This document shows positions 1 to 7,261 of a stretch of 17,602 nt of DNA, in pieces; position 1 is the first letter of the stretch, and every line of letters starts with the position of its first letter. The stretch lies in assembly GCA_037890055.1 (NCBI GenBank), contig JBBKBD010000025.1; one strand, given 5' to 3'. The notes under the pieces were generated by a model. That model was given only the letters and a program-made list of their open reading frames with translations, was not told the DNA's origin and searched no databases. A program made the translations under genes and the position numbers. This DNA comes from Mediannikoviicoccus sp037890055. GTDB lineage: Bacteria > Bacillota > Clostridia > Tissierellales > Peptoniphilaceae.

Positions 1-37
1 TAAAAATAAAGGAGCACTGTAAGGCACAGGCTCCTTT
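1..37 (-). terminator. Terminator of tyrS, probably bidirectional
   Basis: Arms AAAGGAGC (8-15) and GCTCCTTT (30-37) pair. An inner CTGT/ACAG helix follows, with one bulged base and a 5-base loop. On the minus strand the hairpin follows the tyrS stop (41-43) and runs into a T-rich tract. On the plus strand it is followed by another T-rich stretch, so it may also end a plus-strand gene lying left of the window. Confidence 0.8.
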
Positions 38-40
38 TTA

Positions 41-1288
41 TTATTTTATTTTTACTTTTTGGAAAACTTTCTTTCCCTTTTGAATTATTATTTCTCCATC
101 TTTAAAGTCATCTAATGTAACTTCCTTTTTAAAATCTGAAACGGCTTCTCCATTTAACTTAACACCATTTTGTTGAACAAGTCTTCTAGCTTCTCCATTT
201 GATTTTGTTAAATCTAAATTTGTAAGGAGATTTAAAATACCAATACCTTCTTCAAAAATAGATTTTTCCATTTCAGTTGTTGGCATATTTTCATCAGATA
301 CATGACCTTCAAATAATGATCTTGAAGTTTCAAGGGCCTTCTTAGCCTCTTCCTCACCATGAACTAACTTAGTGATTTCATAAGCAAGGATTTCCTTTGC
401 TTCATTTATCTTAGAACCTTCTAATGCGCCAAGTCTCTTACACTCATCAGTTGGTAGGAATGTAAGCATTAATAAGAATTTTTCCACATCAAGGTCATCA
501 ACATTTCTCATGTACTGGAATAGTTCGTATGGACTAGTCTTCTTTTCATCAAGCCAAACTGCACCCTTTTGTGACTTACCCATTTTAACACCTTGGGCAG
601 TGGTAAGTAGCTTAAAGGTCATTGCATATACCTTGTCTTGCTCAAGCTTTCTTACAAGGTCATAACCACCAAGTATATTTGACCATTGGTCCGATCCGCC
701 CATTTGAAGTTTAACTCCATGGTCTCTGTATAACTTCAAGTAGTCGTAGGACTGCATAAGCATGTATGAGAATTCGAAGAATGTAAGACCATCTTTCATT
801 CTATTCTTATATGCATCAAGAGTAAGCATTTGGTTTACGTTAAAGTGAACGCCAATTTCCCTCATAAAATCTAAGAAGTTTAAATCCAATAGCCAGTCGG
901 CATTGTTTGCAATAATTGCCTTACCATCTTCAAAGTCAATGAATCTTTGGAATTGATTGTAGAAGCACTGTGCATTATAATTAATGGTTTCTTTTGTCAT
1001 AATTGATCTCATGTCTGATCTTCCAGAAGGGTCGCCGATTAAAGTTGTTCCACCACCAAGTAATGCAACAGGTATGTGACCGTGTCTTTGCATTCTCATC
1101 ATAACCATTATTTGTATAAAGTGACCAATGGTTAATGAATCCGCAGTGGCATCAAATCCAATATAGAATTTAACAGGCTCTTTTCCTAGTAGCTCTTTTA
1201 GTTCATCTTCATAAGTGGCTTGTTCAAAATAACCTCTCTCCACCAACTCATCAAAAACATTGTCGTGTTCTAATTTGTAATCTATCAT
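41..1288 (-). CDS. tyrS: Tyrosyl-tRNA synthetase
   Basis: This class I synthetase charges tRNA-Tyr with tyrosine in the cytoplasm and has 415 residues, a usual length for bacterial TyrRS. Visible motifs are the HIGH-type signature TIGH at 53-56, GGSDQW around 197-202 in the tyrosine-binding pocket, and KMGKS at 235-239. A C-terminal S4 RNA-binding domain covers about 350-415 (NGEARRLVQQNGVKLNG). An upstream in-frame ATG at 1345 would add 19 residues, but these fall inside the T-box antiterminator. The ATG at 1286-1288 is preceded by GGAGGT at 1293-1298 and starts the family-typical N-terminus, so I chose it. The first position of the HIGH motif is Thr rather than His. Expression is controlled by the T-box leader immediately upstream. 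It is the last gene in its transcription unit. Confidence 0.97.
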   Translation of the reverse strand: MIDYKLEHDNVFDELVERGYFEQATYEDELKELLGKEPVKFYIGFDATADSLTIGHFIQIMVMMRMQRHGHIPVALLGGGTTLIGDPSGRSDMRSIMTKETINYNAQCFYNQFQRFIDFEDGKAIIANNADWLLDLNFLDFMREIGVHFNVNQMLTLDAYKNRMKDGLTFFEFSYMLMQSYDYLKLYRDHGVKLQMGGSDQWSNILGGYDLVRKLEQDKVYAMTFKLLTTAQGVKMGKSQKGAVWLDEKKTSPYELFQYMRNVDDLDVEKFLLMLTFLPTDECKRLGALEGSKINEAKEILAYEITKLVHGEEEAKKALETSRSLFEGHVSDENMPTTEMEKSIFEEGIGILNLLTNLDLTKSNGEARRLVQQNGVKLNGEAVSDFKKEVTLDDFKDGEIIIQKGKKVFQKVKIK

Positions 1289-1469
1289 TTTTACCTCCAA
1301 AATAAAAAATCTTCCAATTGAAAGGACGCTAAACCGTGGTACCACCTTTCTTCACTGGAAGTCTCATTGCAATATAGGCTATTGCAGGCCTTGGACAAAG
1401 AAAGTTGTAATTCCCTTAAAAACCGTTACGAGTTAAGGTACTGGAAATCCTATAAGTCCATATTTTGTT
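1289..1469 (-). promoter_or_regulatory. T-box leader, tyrosine specifier, ahead of tyrS
   Basis: The leader contains the T-box motif AAGGTGGTACCACG (minus strand, 1348 to 1335), which pairs with the NCCA end of uncharged tRNA. Stem I is closed by TGGAC/GTCCA (1456-1460 with 1392-1396) and contains a CCTTAA/TTAAGG arm and an AGTA bulge sequence. A UAC tyrosine codon in the 3' side (1409-1407, context GGAATTACAAC) is the likely specifier. Stem III is a perfect 7-bp hairpin (1368-1386). The competing terminator pairs CTTCCA (1361-1356) with TGGAAG, then CCTTTC with GAAAGG, and ends in a T-run near 1302-1308. Uncharged tRNA-Tyr should stabilise the antiterminator and allow tyrS transcription. Confidence 0.92.
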
Positions 1470-1475
1470 AATGAT

Positions 1476-1503
1476 ATTATATCATATAAATAAAAAAACT
1501 CAA
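1476..1503 (-). promoter_or_regulatory. Promoter of the tyrS T-box transcript
   Basis: On the minus strand, TTGAGT (1503-1498) and a perfect TATAAT (1481-1476) are separated by 16 bp. This places transcription start near 1469, just before Stem I of the T-box. The -35 hexamer lies inside the 3' arm of the terminator belonging to the upstream gene. Confidence 0.75.
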
Positions 1504-1525
1504 GCGCGGATTTTGCGCTCGAGTT
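1491..1525 (-). terminator. Terminator of the PatB-type gene
   Basis: An 11-bp stem (1515-1525 with 1497-1507, one G.U pair) with a 7-base loop is followed on the minus strand by seven T residues (1498-1492). It lies just after the stop codon at 1532-1534. Confidence 0.88.
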
Positions 1526-1531
1526 AATTGT

Positions 1532-2707
1532 TTATAGCTTTTTAATTTCTGCCACAAGCCTGTCAAGATGTTCTTTTAAAATCTTTGTAGGTAATGCAAC
1601 ATTAAATCTTTCGTAGCCTTCACCTTCGGGACCAAAAGTCTTTCCAGGATTTGTAAATATACCTGCCTTTTCATAAAGGAATTTGTGTAGCGACTCTTCA
1701 TCCATGCCAAGTGGTCTAAAGTCTACCCAGAATACATAAGTACCTTCCGCCTTTGAGTATGGAAGATTTAGTTTTGAAAATACCTCTTCACATAGTTTAA
1801 AGTTTTCATCAATTACTTGAAGTAGTTCCTTTAACCATGGAAGCCCTTCAGTGTATGCGTATTCACACGCCTTGTATCCAAGTACGTTAATTGAGTTTAA
1901 ATGCATTTTTATAAGTTCATCTTTTAAAGCTTCCCTAAGTTCTCCGTTGGCAACAATAATATTTGAATTTTTTAGTCCTGCAATATTAAAACTCTTTGAT
2001 GGAGCGGTGCATGTGATGATTATATTTTGTAAATCCTTTGAAAGACTTGCAAATATATGATGTTCATTTCCCGGTCTTATTAAGTCCATCCAAATTTCAT
2101 CGCAAATAATTTTAAGATCATTTTCAAGGCAGATTTTTCCAACTCTTTCAAGTTCTTCCTTGCTCCAAACCCTTCCCACTGGATTATGAGGAGAACAGAA
2201 TAGTAGTGCCTTGTTATTAGAATCTTTTGCTACCTTTTCAAGGGTATCAAAGTCGATTTCATATCTTTCGTTATGATTTAGAAGAGGAACATTTACTTCT
2301 TTAAAATTATTATTTTCAATTGCCGCAATCATCGGAGGGTAAATTGGTTTAAAAATTATTACTCCTTCACCTTCTTTACAAACTGATTTTAGCCCAGCGA
2401 TAAATCCATCAACCACTCCGGGACTTTGAACAATCCATTCCTTTTCAATATTGTAATTATGTTGTTCTTTAAACCAATTTTTTACAATTTCTAAGTAAGA
2501 GTCGTAGGCCATGGTATAACCTAAGATACCATCGTCTAAGAAGTTTTTAAGTCCTTCTACTATGCAAGGTGGTGTGTGAAACTCCATGTCTGCCACTGAA
2601 AGTGGGACTATGTCGTCACTTACTTTGTCATAGCATTTATACATTAACTCCCATTTTGCGGAGCCAGTGTTTTTTCTAGATATTTTTGATTCAAAATCGT
2701 AATTCAT
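1532..2707 (-). CDS. patB: MalY/PatB-family PLP-dependent C-S lyase (aminotransferase fold type I)
   Basis: This 391-residue cytoplasmic enzyme of the MalY/PatB group is most likely a cystathionine beta-lyase/cysteine desulfhydrase that cleaves cystathionine to homocysteine, pyruvate and ammonia. Visible features are the VADMEF segment near the N-terminus (38-43), SPHNPVG (172-178) with Asn175, CDEIWMDL with Asp203 for the PLP ring nitrogen, and APSKSFNIAGL with Lys238 as the Schiff-base lysine. ERFNVALP supplies the likely carboxylate-binding Arg367. The start at 2705-2707 has AAGGAGGC at 2718-2711. The gene is followed by its own terminator and has a candidate promoter facing the aromatic operon. 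Members of this fold vary in specificity. Because of its neighbours (tyrS and the shikimate operon), an aromatic aminotransferase role is possible, but nothing in the sequence shows it. Confidence 0.88.
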   Translation of the reverse strand: MNYDFESKISRKNTGSAKWELMYKCYDKVSDDIVPLSVADMEFHTPPCIVEGLKNFLDDGILGYTMAYDSYLEIVKNWFKEQHNYNIEKEWIVQSPGVVDGFIAGLKSVCKEGEGVIIFKPIYPPMIAAIENNNFKEVNVPLLNHNERYEIDFDTLEKVAKDSNNKALLFCSPHNPVGRVWSKEELERVGKICLENDLKIICDEIWMDLIRPGNEHHIFASLSKDLQNIIITCTAPSKSFNIAGLKNSNIIVANGELREALKDELIKMHLNSINVLGYKACEYAYTEGLPWLKELLQVIDENFKLCEEVFSKLNLPYSKAEGTYVFWVDFRPLGMDEESLHKFLYEKAGIFTNPGKTFGPEGEGYERFNVALPTKILKEHLDRLVAEIKKL

Positions 2708-2732
2708 ATTGCCTCCTTAAAGTTTTTCTATA

Positions 2733-2760
2733 ATTCTATTTTATCATAAATAACTGAAAA
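2733..2760 (-). promoter_or_regulatory. Candidate promoter of the PatB-type gene
   Basis: On the minus strand TTTTCA (2760-2755) and TAGAAT (2738-2733) are 16 bp apart, upstream of the strong ribosome binding site. The match is moderate and the region is very AT-rich, so other hexamers could serve. Confidence 0.4.
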
Positions 2761-2783
2761 AAATATTTTTGATTTGCTTTTAT

Positions 2784-2812
2784 TTTAGAAAAACCTCATT
2801 AGATGATAAAAT
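2784..2812 (+). promoter_or_regulatory. Candidate promoter of the shikimate operon
   Basis: TTTAGA (2784-2789) and TAAAAT (2807-2812) have a 17-bp spacer and lie 34 bp before the first start codon. The -35 match is weak. No T-box, attenuator or clear operator is visible between this and the start, so no sequence-level feedback control of the operon can be seen here. Confidence 0.4.
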
Positions 2813-2845
2813 AGGATTAGTATATCAGAGAAAAAGGAATTAGAT

Positions 2846-3868
2846 ATGATAGTAAAATTAAAACAAGAATTTGATAAGCAAAATGTAATGAATTTAATTT
2901 CTTGGTTTGAAAAGAAAGATTTGAAAATTGTAGAGACCAAGGGAGAAAATTCAATCGTGTTGTCCATAATCGGTGACACGAGAATGATTAATGAAACTTC
3001 TGTCAAGGCCTTTGACTGTGTTGACTCCGTGTATAGAATACAGGAGCCATATAAAGAGGCGAATATAAAATACCACAAGGATAAGGCAGTCATAAAAGTA
3101 AAAGATATTAAAATAGGTGGAGGAGACTTTGTTGTAATGGCAGGGCCATGTTCCGTTGAGTCAAGGGAACAGGTTTTAGAAGTTGCAAAAAAAGTTAAAG
3201 AGTCCGGAGCTAATATCTTAAGGGGAGGCGCCTTTAAGCCGAGAACTTCACCTTATTCATTCCAGGGCATGGGAGAAAAGGGAATAGAGTATCTGTTGGA
3301 GGCGAAGGAAGCTACGGGCCTTCCTATAGTTTCTGAAATAATGGACATAGATGACCTTCCATACTTTGAAGACGTAGACATTCTTCAAGTTGGTGCAAGG
3401 AATATGCAAAACTTTTCTCTATTAAAAAAACTTGGTAGCGTGGATAAACCCATACTTTTAAAGAGAGGACTTTCTGCAACCTATGAAGAACTTTTAATGT
3501 CTGCCGAGTATTTAATGGCCTGGGGAAATGAAAATATTATTCTTTGCGAAAGAGGAATAAGAACTTTTGAAACCGGTGTAAGAAATATTTTAGACATAAC
3601 CGCCGTACCATATTTAAGACAGAGAACTCAGCTTCCAATTATTGTAGACCCTTCACATGCCAGTGGTGCATGGGAGCTGGTGGAACCACTTTCCATGGCG
3701 GCAACTGCGGTAGGAAGTGATGGACTTATTGTGGAAGTTCATAACAATCCAGAAAAGGCGCTTTGTGATGGCTCGCAGTCTTTGAAGCCAAAGAAGTTTG
3801 ACCATTTGATGAAGAAAATTTCAATTATGAAAAAAGCATTAAAAGAGATAGAAGAATTAGATGAATAA
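2846..3868 (+). CDS. aroF: 3-deoxy-7-phosphoheptulonate (DAHP) synthase, type I-beta with N-terminal regulatory domain
   Basis: This is step 1 of the shikimate pathway, condensing phosphoenolpyruvate with erythrose-4-phosphate. Residues 1 to about 70 form the ferredoxin/ACT-like domain (GDTRMINETSVKAFDCVDSV) that mediates feedback inhibition by aromatic amino acids in related enzymes such as that of Thermotoga. The catalytic barrel follows with MAGPCSVES (98-106), the PEP-binding RGGAFKPRTSPYSF (126-139), ARNMQN, LLKRG and IVDPSHASG. Predicted metal ligands are Cys102, His271, Glu297 and Asp308. The length of 340 residues is normal for this subtype. A modest GGAA-type ribosome binding site precedes the ATG. 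Its TAA overlaps the aroB start by 8 bases. Regulation by tyrosine or phenylalanine is inferred from the N-terminal domain; which amino acid acts cannot be told. Confidence 0.96.
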   Translation: MIVKLKQEFDKQNVMNLISWFEKKDLKIVETKGENSIVLSIIGDTRMINETSVKAFDCVDSVYRIQEPYKEANIKYHKDKAVIKVKDIKIGGGDFVVMAGPCSVESREQVLEVAKKVKESGANILRGGAFKPRTSPYSFQGMGEKGIEYLLEAKEATGLPIVSEIMDIDDLPYFEDVDILQVGARNMQNFSLLKKLGSVDKPILLKRGLSATYEELLMSAEYLMAWGNENIILCERGIRTFETGVRNILDITAVPYLRQRTQLPIIVDPSHASGAWELVEPLSMAATAVGSDGLIVEVHNNPEKALCDGSQSLKPKKFDHLMKKISIMKKALKEIEELDE

Positions 3869-4925
3869 GATTATAGAAATAAAGGTATCAAAGAGTTACA
3901 AGGTCCACCTAGGATATGAAAACTACAAAGACATATTGGACTATGTCACTAAAGAAAAAAAAGTTTTTATCATTACAGATGAAAACATGGAAAAGCTTCA
4001 TCTAAAAGAACTTACAACAATTTTAGCTGAACATAATATTAAATATTTCAATTTTGTTTTAAAACCGGGCGAGGACTCTAAAAGTTTAGAAAATGTTGAG
4101 AGAATAATGAATGCTATGGCAGAGCAGAAGATGAGTCGCTCTGACATAGTGATTGCCTTTGGTGGAGGTGTTGTGGGCGACATTGCAGGCTTTTGTGCAT
4201 CCATATACCAAAGGGGAGTAGAGTATATACAGATTCCAACCACATTACTTGCGGCGGTGGACTCTTCCGTTGGTGGAAAAACTGCAGTGAATTTAAAAAG
4301 CGGTAAAAACTTAGTTGGTTCATTTAAACAACCCCTTGAAGTTTTATGCAATCTAGATACATTTAAAACCCTTAACAAAGAAGAATTCAACAATGGTGTA
4401 TACGAATGTATTAAATATGGAATTTTATTTGACAAAGATTATTTCAATATTTTTTTACAAGAGGACTTTGATGTAAATTCAAATAGACTTATGGAAGTTG
4501 TTGAAAGGGCAATAAAATTCAAGGCCAACGTAGTAATAGAAGATGAATTTGACTTTGGAATGAGGAGACTTTTAAACCTGGGACACACATTTGGTCACGG
4601 TATAGAACAGGCATCAAATTATAAAATTAAACATGGTTTTGCTGTAGGCCTTGGAATGGAGATTGTCTCTAAGATAAGTCGAAGTCTAAATAAAATTACA
4701 GAAGAAGAACTTGAAGAAATTTTAGCTGTGATGGAAAAGTATAGAAATATAAAACTACCTACAATTTCATCGCAGGATATTCTTTCATATGTGCTTGTGG
4801 ATAAAAAAATATATGATGGAGTTATCAATATGATTATTCCGAACTCCATTGGAGAATGTGAAATTAGAGAAGTTGAACTTGATAAATTAAAGGAGCTTTA
4901 CTACCTTGGAACGAATAATTGTTAA
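3861..4925 (+). CDS. aroB: 3-Dehydroquinate synthase
   Basis: This is step 2 of the pathway, cyclising DAHP to 3-dehydroquinate with NAD and a divalent metal. At 354 residues it has the expected length. The NAD and substrate site shows as IAFGGGVVGDIAGF (98-111), QIPTTLLAAVDSSVGGKTAVN (124-144) and KNLVGSFKQP (149-158). Predicted metal ligands are Glu182 (YECIKYG), His242 (LGHTFGHGIE) and His258 (KHGFAVGLGM). The ATG lies within the end of the upstream gene, the frames overlapping by 8 bases (ATGAATAA), which suggests translational coupling. The 3' end overlaps aroA by 20 bases. Long open frames on the opposite strand here are shadows. Confidence 0.97.
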   Translation: MNKIIEIKVSKSYKVHLGYENYKDILDYVTKEKKVFIITDENMEKLHLKELTTILAEHNIKYFNFVLKPGEDSKSLENVERIMNAMAEQKMSRSDIVIAFGGGVVGDIAGFCASIYQRGVEYIQIPTTLLAAVDSSVGGKTAVNLKSGKNLVGSFKQPLEVLCNLDTFKTLNKEEFNNGVYECIKYGILFDKDYFNIFLQEDFDVNSNRLMEVVERAIKFKANVVIEDEFDFGMRRLLNLGHTFGHGIEQASNYKIKHGFAVGLGMEIVSKISRSLNKITEEELEEILAVMEKYRNIKLPTISSQDILSYVLVDKKIYDGVINMIIPNSIGECEIREVELDKLKELYYLGTNNC

Positions 4926-6174
4926 ACCAAATAGTCTAAGTGGAAAAATAAAAGCCATACCATCAAAGACCTATGGTCATAGGATGATTATACTTTCTGC
5001 CCTTTCCAAAAAACCATCAAGGCTTATTATAGATGAATATAACGATGACCTGTTGGCAACGCTAAACTGCATAAGAGAACTTGGAGCAGATTATAGTATA
5101 GACGGAGAAGTTTTGACCATTTTTCCAATAAAAAAAGTGAATTCAAAACCATTATTAAACGCAGGGGAGTCGGGTTCAACACTTAGATTTATAATTCCCG
5201 TAGCAACGGCGCTATATGAAAACACAATTATAGATGCAAAAGGTAGTTTAAAAAGTAGACCTATAGAGCCATTACTAGATGGACTATCAAGTGCCGGGGT
5301 GAAATTTTCAGATACCACTCTTCCCATAGAGACCTTTGGAAAATTTCATGGTGGAGAAATAGAACTTCAAGGCCATGTGTCTTCACAATTTATTACTGGA
5401 ATACTTTTAGCTTCTTCAGTTTTAGAAAAAGACAGTAGAATAATTTTAACAAGCGACTTGGAGTCGAAGGCATATGTGCATGTAACCGTCGATGTTCTTA
5501 AAAGTTATGGCATAGAAGTAACGAAGACCAGTGATGGATTTTTTGTAAAAGGTGGACAGAGTTTAAATCCACCGGTGGAAATTCAAGTTGAAGGCGACTG
5601 GTCAAATGCCGCCCCATTTCTTGTGGCAGGAGCGCTTCATGGCGAAGTTGAAATCAGTGGAATGAATAGTGAATCTATACAGGGAGACAGAGTTATATTA
5701 GATATTTTAAGATCATTTGGAGCAGATGTTATTATTTCAGACACAATAAAAGTGAAGTCAAAGGAAAAAAGACCTCTTAACATAGACATAAATGAATACC
5801 CCGACCTACTACCTGTGCTTTCCATACTTGCATGTGGAGCAAAGGGGCAGTCAGTTTTCACAGGTTGCCACAGACTAAAGATAAAGGAGTCGGACAGACT
5901 TACAAACTCCATGGAAATTATAAATCGTTTAGGTGGCGAGGCTTTCATAAAAGATGACAGTTTAATTGTAAATGGAATAGGACACCTTTTCGGTGGGAAG
6001 GTCGAAGGCTACGGAGACCATAGAATGGTTATGGCAGCAACAATAGCGTCAATAATTTCTGAAAATGAAATTGAAATAGATGGATTTTCTGCAATAAATA
6101 AATCTTATCCAAGATTTTTTGAAGACTTTAAGTGCCTTGGAGGTGAAGTAGTTGAGTTCAATAATAGGAAATAA
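4906..6174 (+). CDS. aroA: 3-Phosphoshikimate 1-carboxyvinyltransferase (EPSP synthase)
   Basis: This is step 6, transferring enolpyruvyl from PEP to shikimate-3-phosphate. The 422 residues span the two-domain fold. Visible are IPSKTYGHRM (18-27; Lys21 and Arg26 bind substrate), NAGESGSTLRF (85-95), SQFITGILLA (160-169), GDWSNAAPF (230-238), EYPDLLPVL with Asp300, KIKESDRL (325-332) with Glu328 and Arg331, and GYGDHRM (368-374). The PEP loop carries the ESGST form rather than the E. coli NAGTAMR form, as in a number of Gram-positive enzymes; its effect on glyphosate sensitivity cannot be read from sequence. The start is TTG at 4906-4908, chosen because AAAGGAG at 4889-4895 is spaced correctly and the protein N-terminus aligns with the family. 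It overlaps aroB upstream by 20 bases and aroC downstream by 23. Confidence 0.96.
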   Translation: MERIIVKPNSLSGKIKAIPSKTYGHRMIILSALSKKPSRLIIDEYNDDLLATLNCIRELGADYSIDGEVLTIFPIKKVNSKPLLNAGESGSTLRFIIPVATALYENTIIDAKGSLKSRPIEPLLDGLSSAGVKFSDTTLPIETFGKFHGGEIELQGHVSSQFITGILLASSVLEKDSRIILTSDLESKAYVHVTVDVLKSYGIEVTKTSDGFFVKGGQSLNPPVEIQVEGDWSNAAPFLVAGALHGEVEISGMNSESIQGDRVILDILRSFGADVIISDTIKVKSKEKRPLNIDINEYPDLLPVLSILACGAKGQSVFTGCHRLKIKESDRLTNSMEIINRLGGEAFIKDDSLIVNGIGHLFGGKVEGYGDHRMVMAATIASIISENEIEIDGFSAINKSYPRFFEDFKCLGGEVVEFNNRK

Positions 6175-7261
6175 ATTTAAAATATCTTTATTTGGCGAGT
6201 CCCATGGCAAATGTGTCGGCGTTGTTATAGATGGAATGCCACCGGGATTTGAAATAGACATAGAGAAGCTAAAAAGTTTTTTAGATAGAAGGCGCCCAGG
6301 TTCATCAAAACTTGCAACGGCAAGAAGTGAAAGAGATAAACCAATTTTTATGTCCGGGCTAAAGGAAAATGTATCAACGGGATTTCCTCTATGTGTAATC
6401 GTAGAAAATGAAGATAAAAAATCTTCTGGCTACGACAACTTAAAAGAACTTCCAAGGCCATCACACTGCGACTACACAGCACTATTAAAGTATGGAGGTT
6501 TTGCAGATTTAAATGGATCGGGACATATGTCGGGACGACTTACGGCGCCAATTTGCATTGCCGGAGGAATTGCAAAGCAGATGCTTGAAAGTATGGGGAT
6601 TTTTGTAGGAGCTCATCTATATGCAGTGGGCGATGTTAAAGATAAACAGTATGACCTTGTAAACTTAGACGCAGAGACTCTTAAAAAAACTGACAATACA
6701 AATTTTCCTGCAATTGATGAAAAGCAAACTGAAAAGATGAAGGAGCTTATTCAAACTACAAAGGATGACAAGGACTCCATTGGGTCTATTATAGAAGTTG
6801 GAGTTGTGGGAATTCCAAAGACTGTGGGCAAACCCATTTTTAACACTGTAGAAGGAAGGTTTTCACAAATGGCCTTTTCAATTCCTGGAGTTAAGGGCGT
6901 GGAGTTTGGTCTTGGATTTGACTGTGCAAAGTTAAAGGGATCAGAACATAATGATGATTATATTGTTATAGATGGAGATATAAAAACTTCGACAAACAAT
7001 AACTCTGGAATAGTTTCAGGAATGACCAATGGAATGCCCATTGTGTATAGATGTGCATTTAAGCCTACGCCATCCATTGGAAAGATTCAAACTTCGGTCA
7101 ATCTTAAAACCATGGAAGAGGAAAAACTTTTAATCGAAGGAAGACATGACCCATGTATTGGAGTTAGGGCAGTATCTGTAATGGAAGCTGCAACGTGCCT
7201 TGTATTAATAGATATGATTATGGAGGAAGGACTATGGCAAGAAATAAATTTGGACTTATAG
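6152..7261 (+). CDS. aroC: Chorismate synthase
   Basis: This is step 7, the anti-1,4 elimination of phosphate from EPSP to give chorismate, using reduced FMN. The 369 residues include GESHGKCVGVVIDGMPPG (15-32, with His18), the DRRRPG segment (45-50), GGFADLNGSGHMSGR (115-129), TNGMPIVYR (292-300) and GRHDPCIGVRAVSVMEAA (330-347), which contains His332 and Asp333. The start is TTG at 6152-6154, set by GGAGGT at 6139-6144 seven bases upstream. No in-frame ATG precedes the conserved N-terminus. It overlaps aroA by 23 bases and the next gene by 28. No NADPH-flavin reductase domain is fused, so reduced FMN must come from elsewhere in the cell. Confidence 0.97.
   Translation: MSSIIGNKFKISLFGESHGKCVGVVIDGMPPGFEIDIEKLKSFLDRRRPGSSKLATARSERDKPIFMSGLKENVSTGFPLCVIVENEDKKSSGYDNLKELPRPSHCDYTALLKYGGFADLNGSGHMSGRLTAPICIAGGIAKQMLESMGIFVGAHLYAVGDVKDKQYDLVNLDAETLKKTDNTNFPAIDEKQTEKMKELIQTTKDDKDSIGSIIEVGVVGIPKTVGKPIFNTVEGRFSQMAFSIPGVKGVEFGLGFDCAKLKGSEHNDDYIVIDGDIKTSTNNNSGIVSGMTNGMPIVYRCAFKPTPSIGKIQTSVNLKTMEEEKLLIEGRHDPCIGVRAVSVMEAATCLVLIDMIMEEGLWQEINLDL

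Noticed and set aside
1471..1485. Perfect 7-1-7 palindrome ATGATATTATATCAT near the tyrS promoter, similar to Fur or PerR sites
   Set aside because: It coincides with the TATAAT -10 hexamer, lacks the GATAAT/ATTATC half-sites, and a T-box already explains regulation of tyrS.
3998..4435. 145-codon open frame on the minus strand inside aroB
   Set aside because: It lies entirely opposite a well-conserved gene, has no ribosome binding site or recognisable domain, and is a shadow frame.
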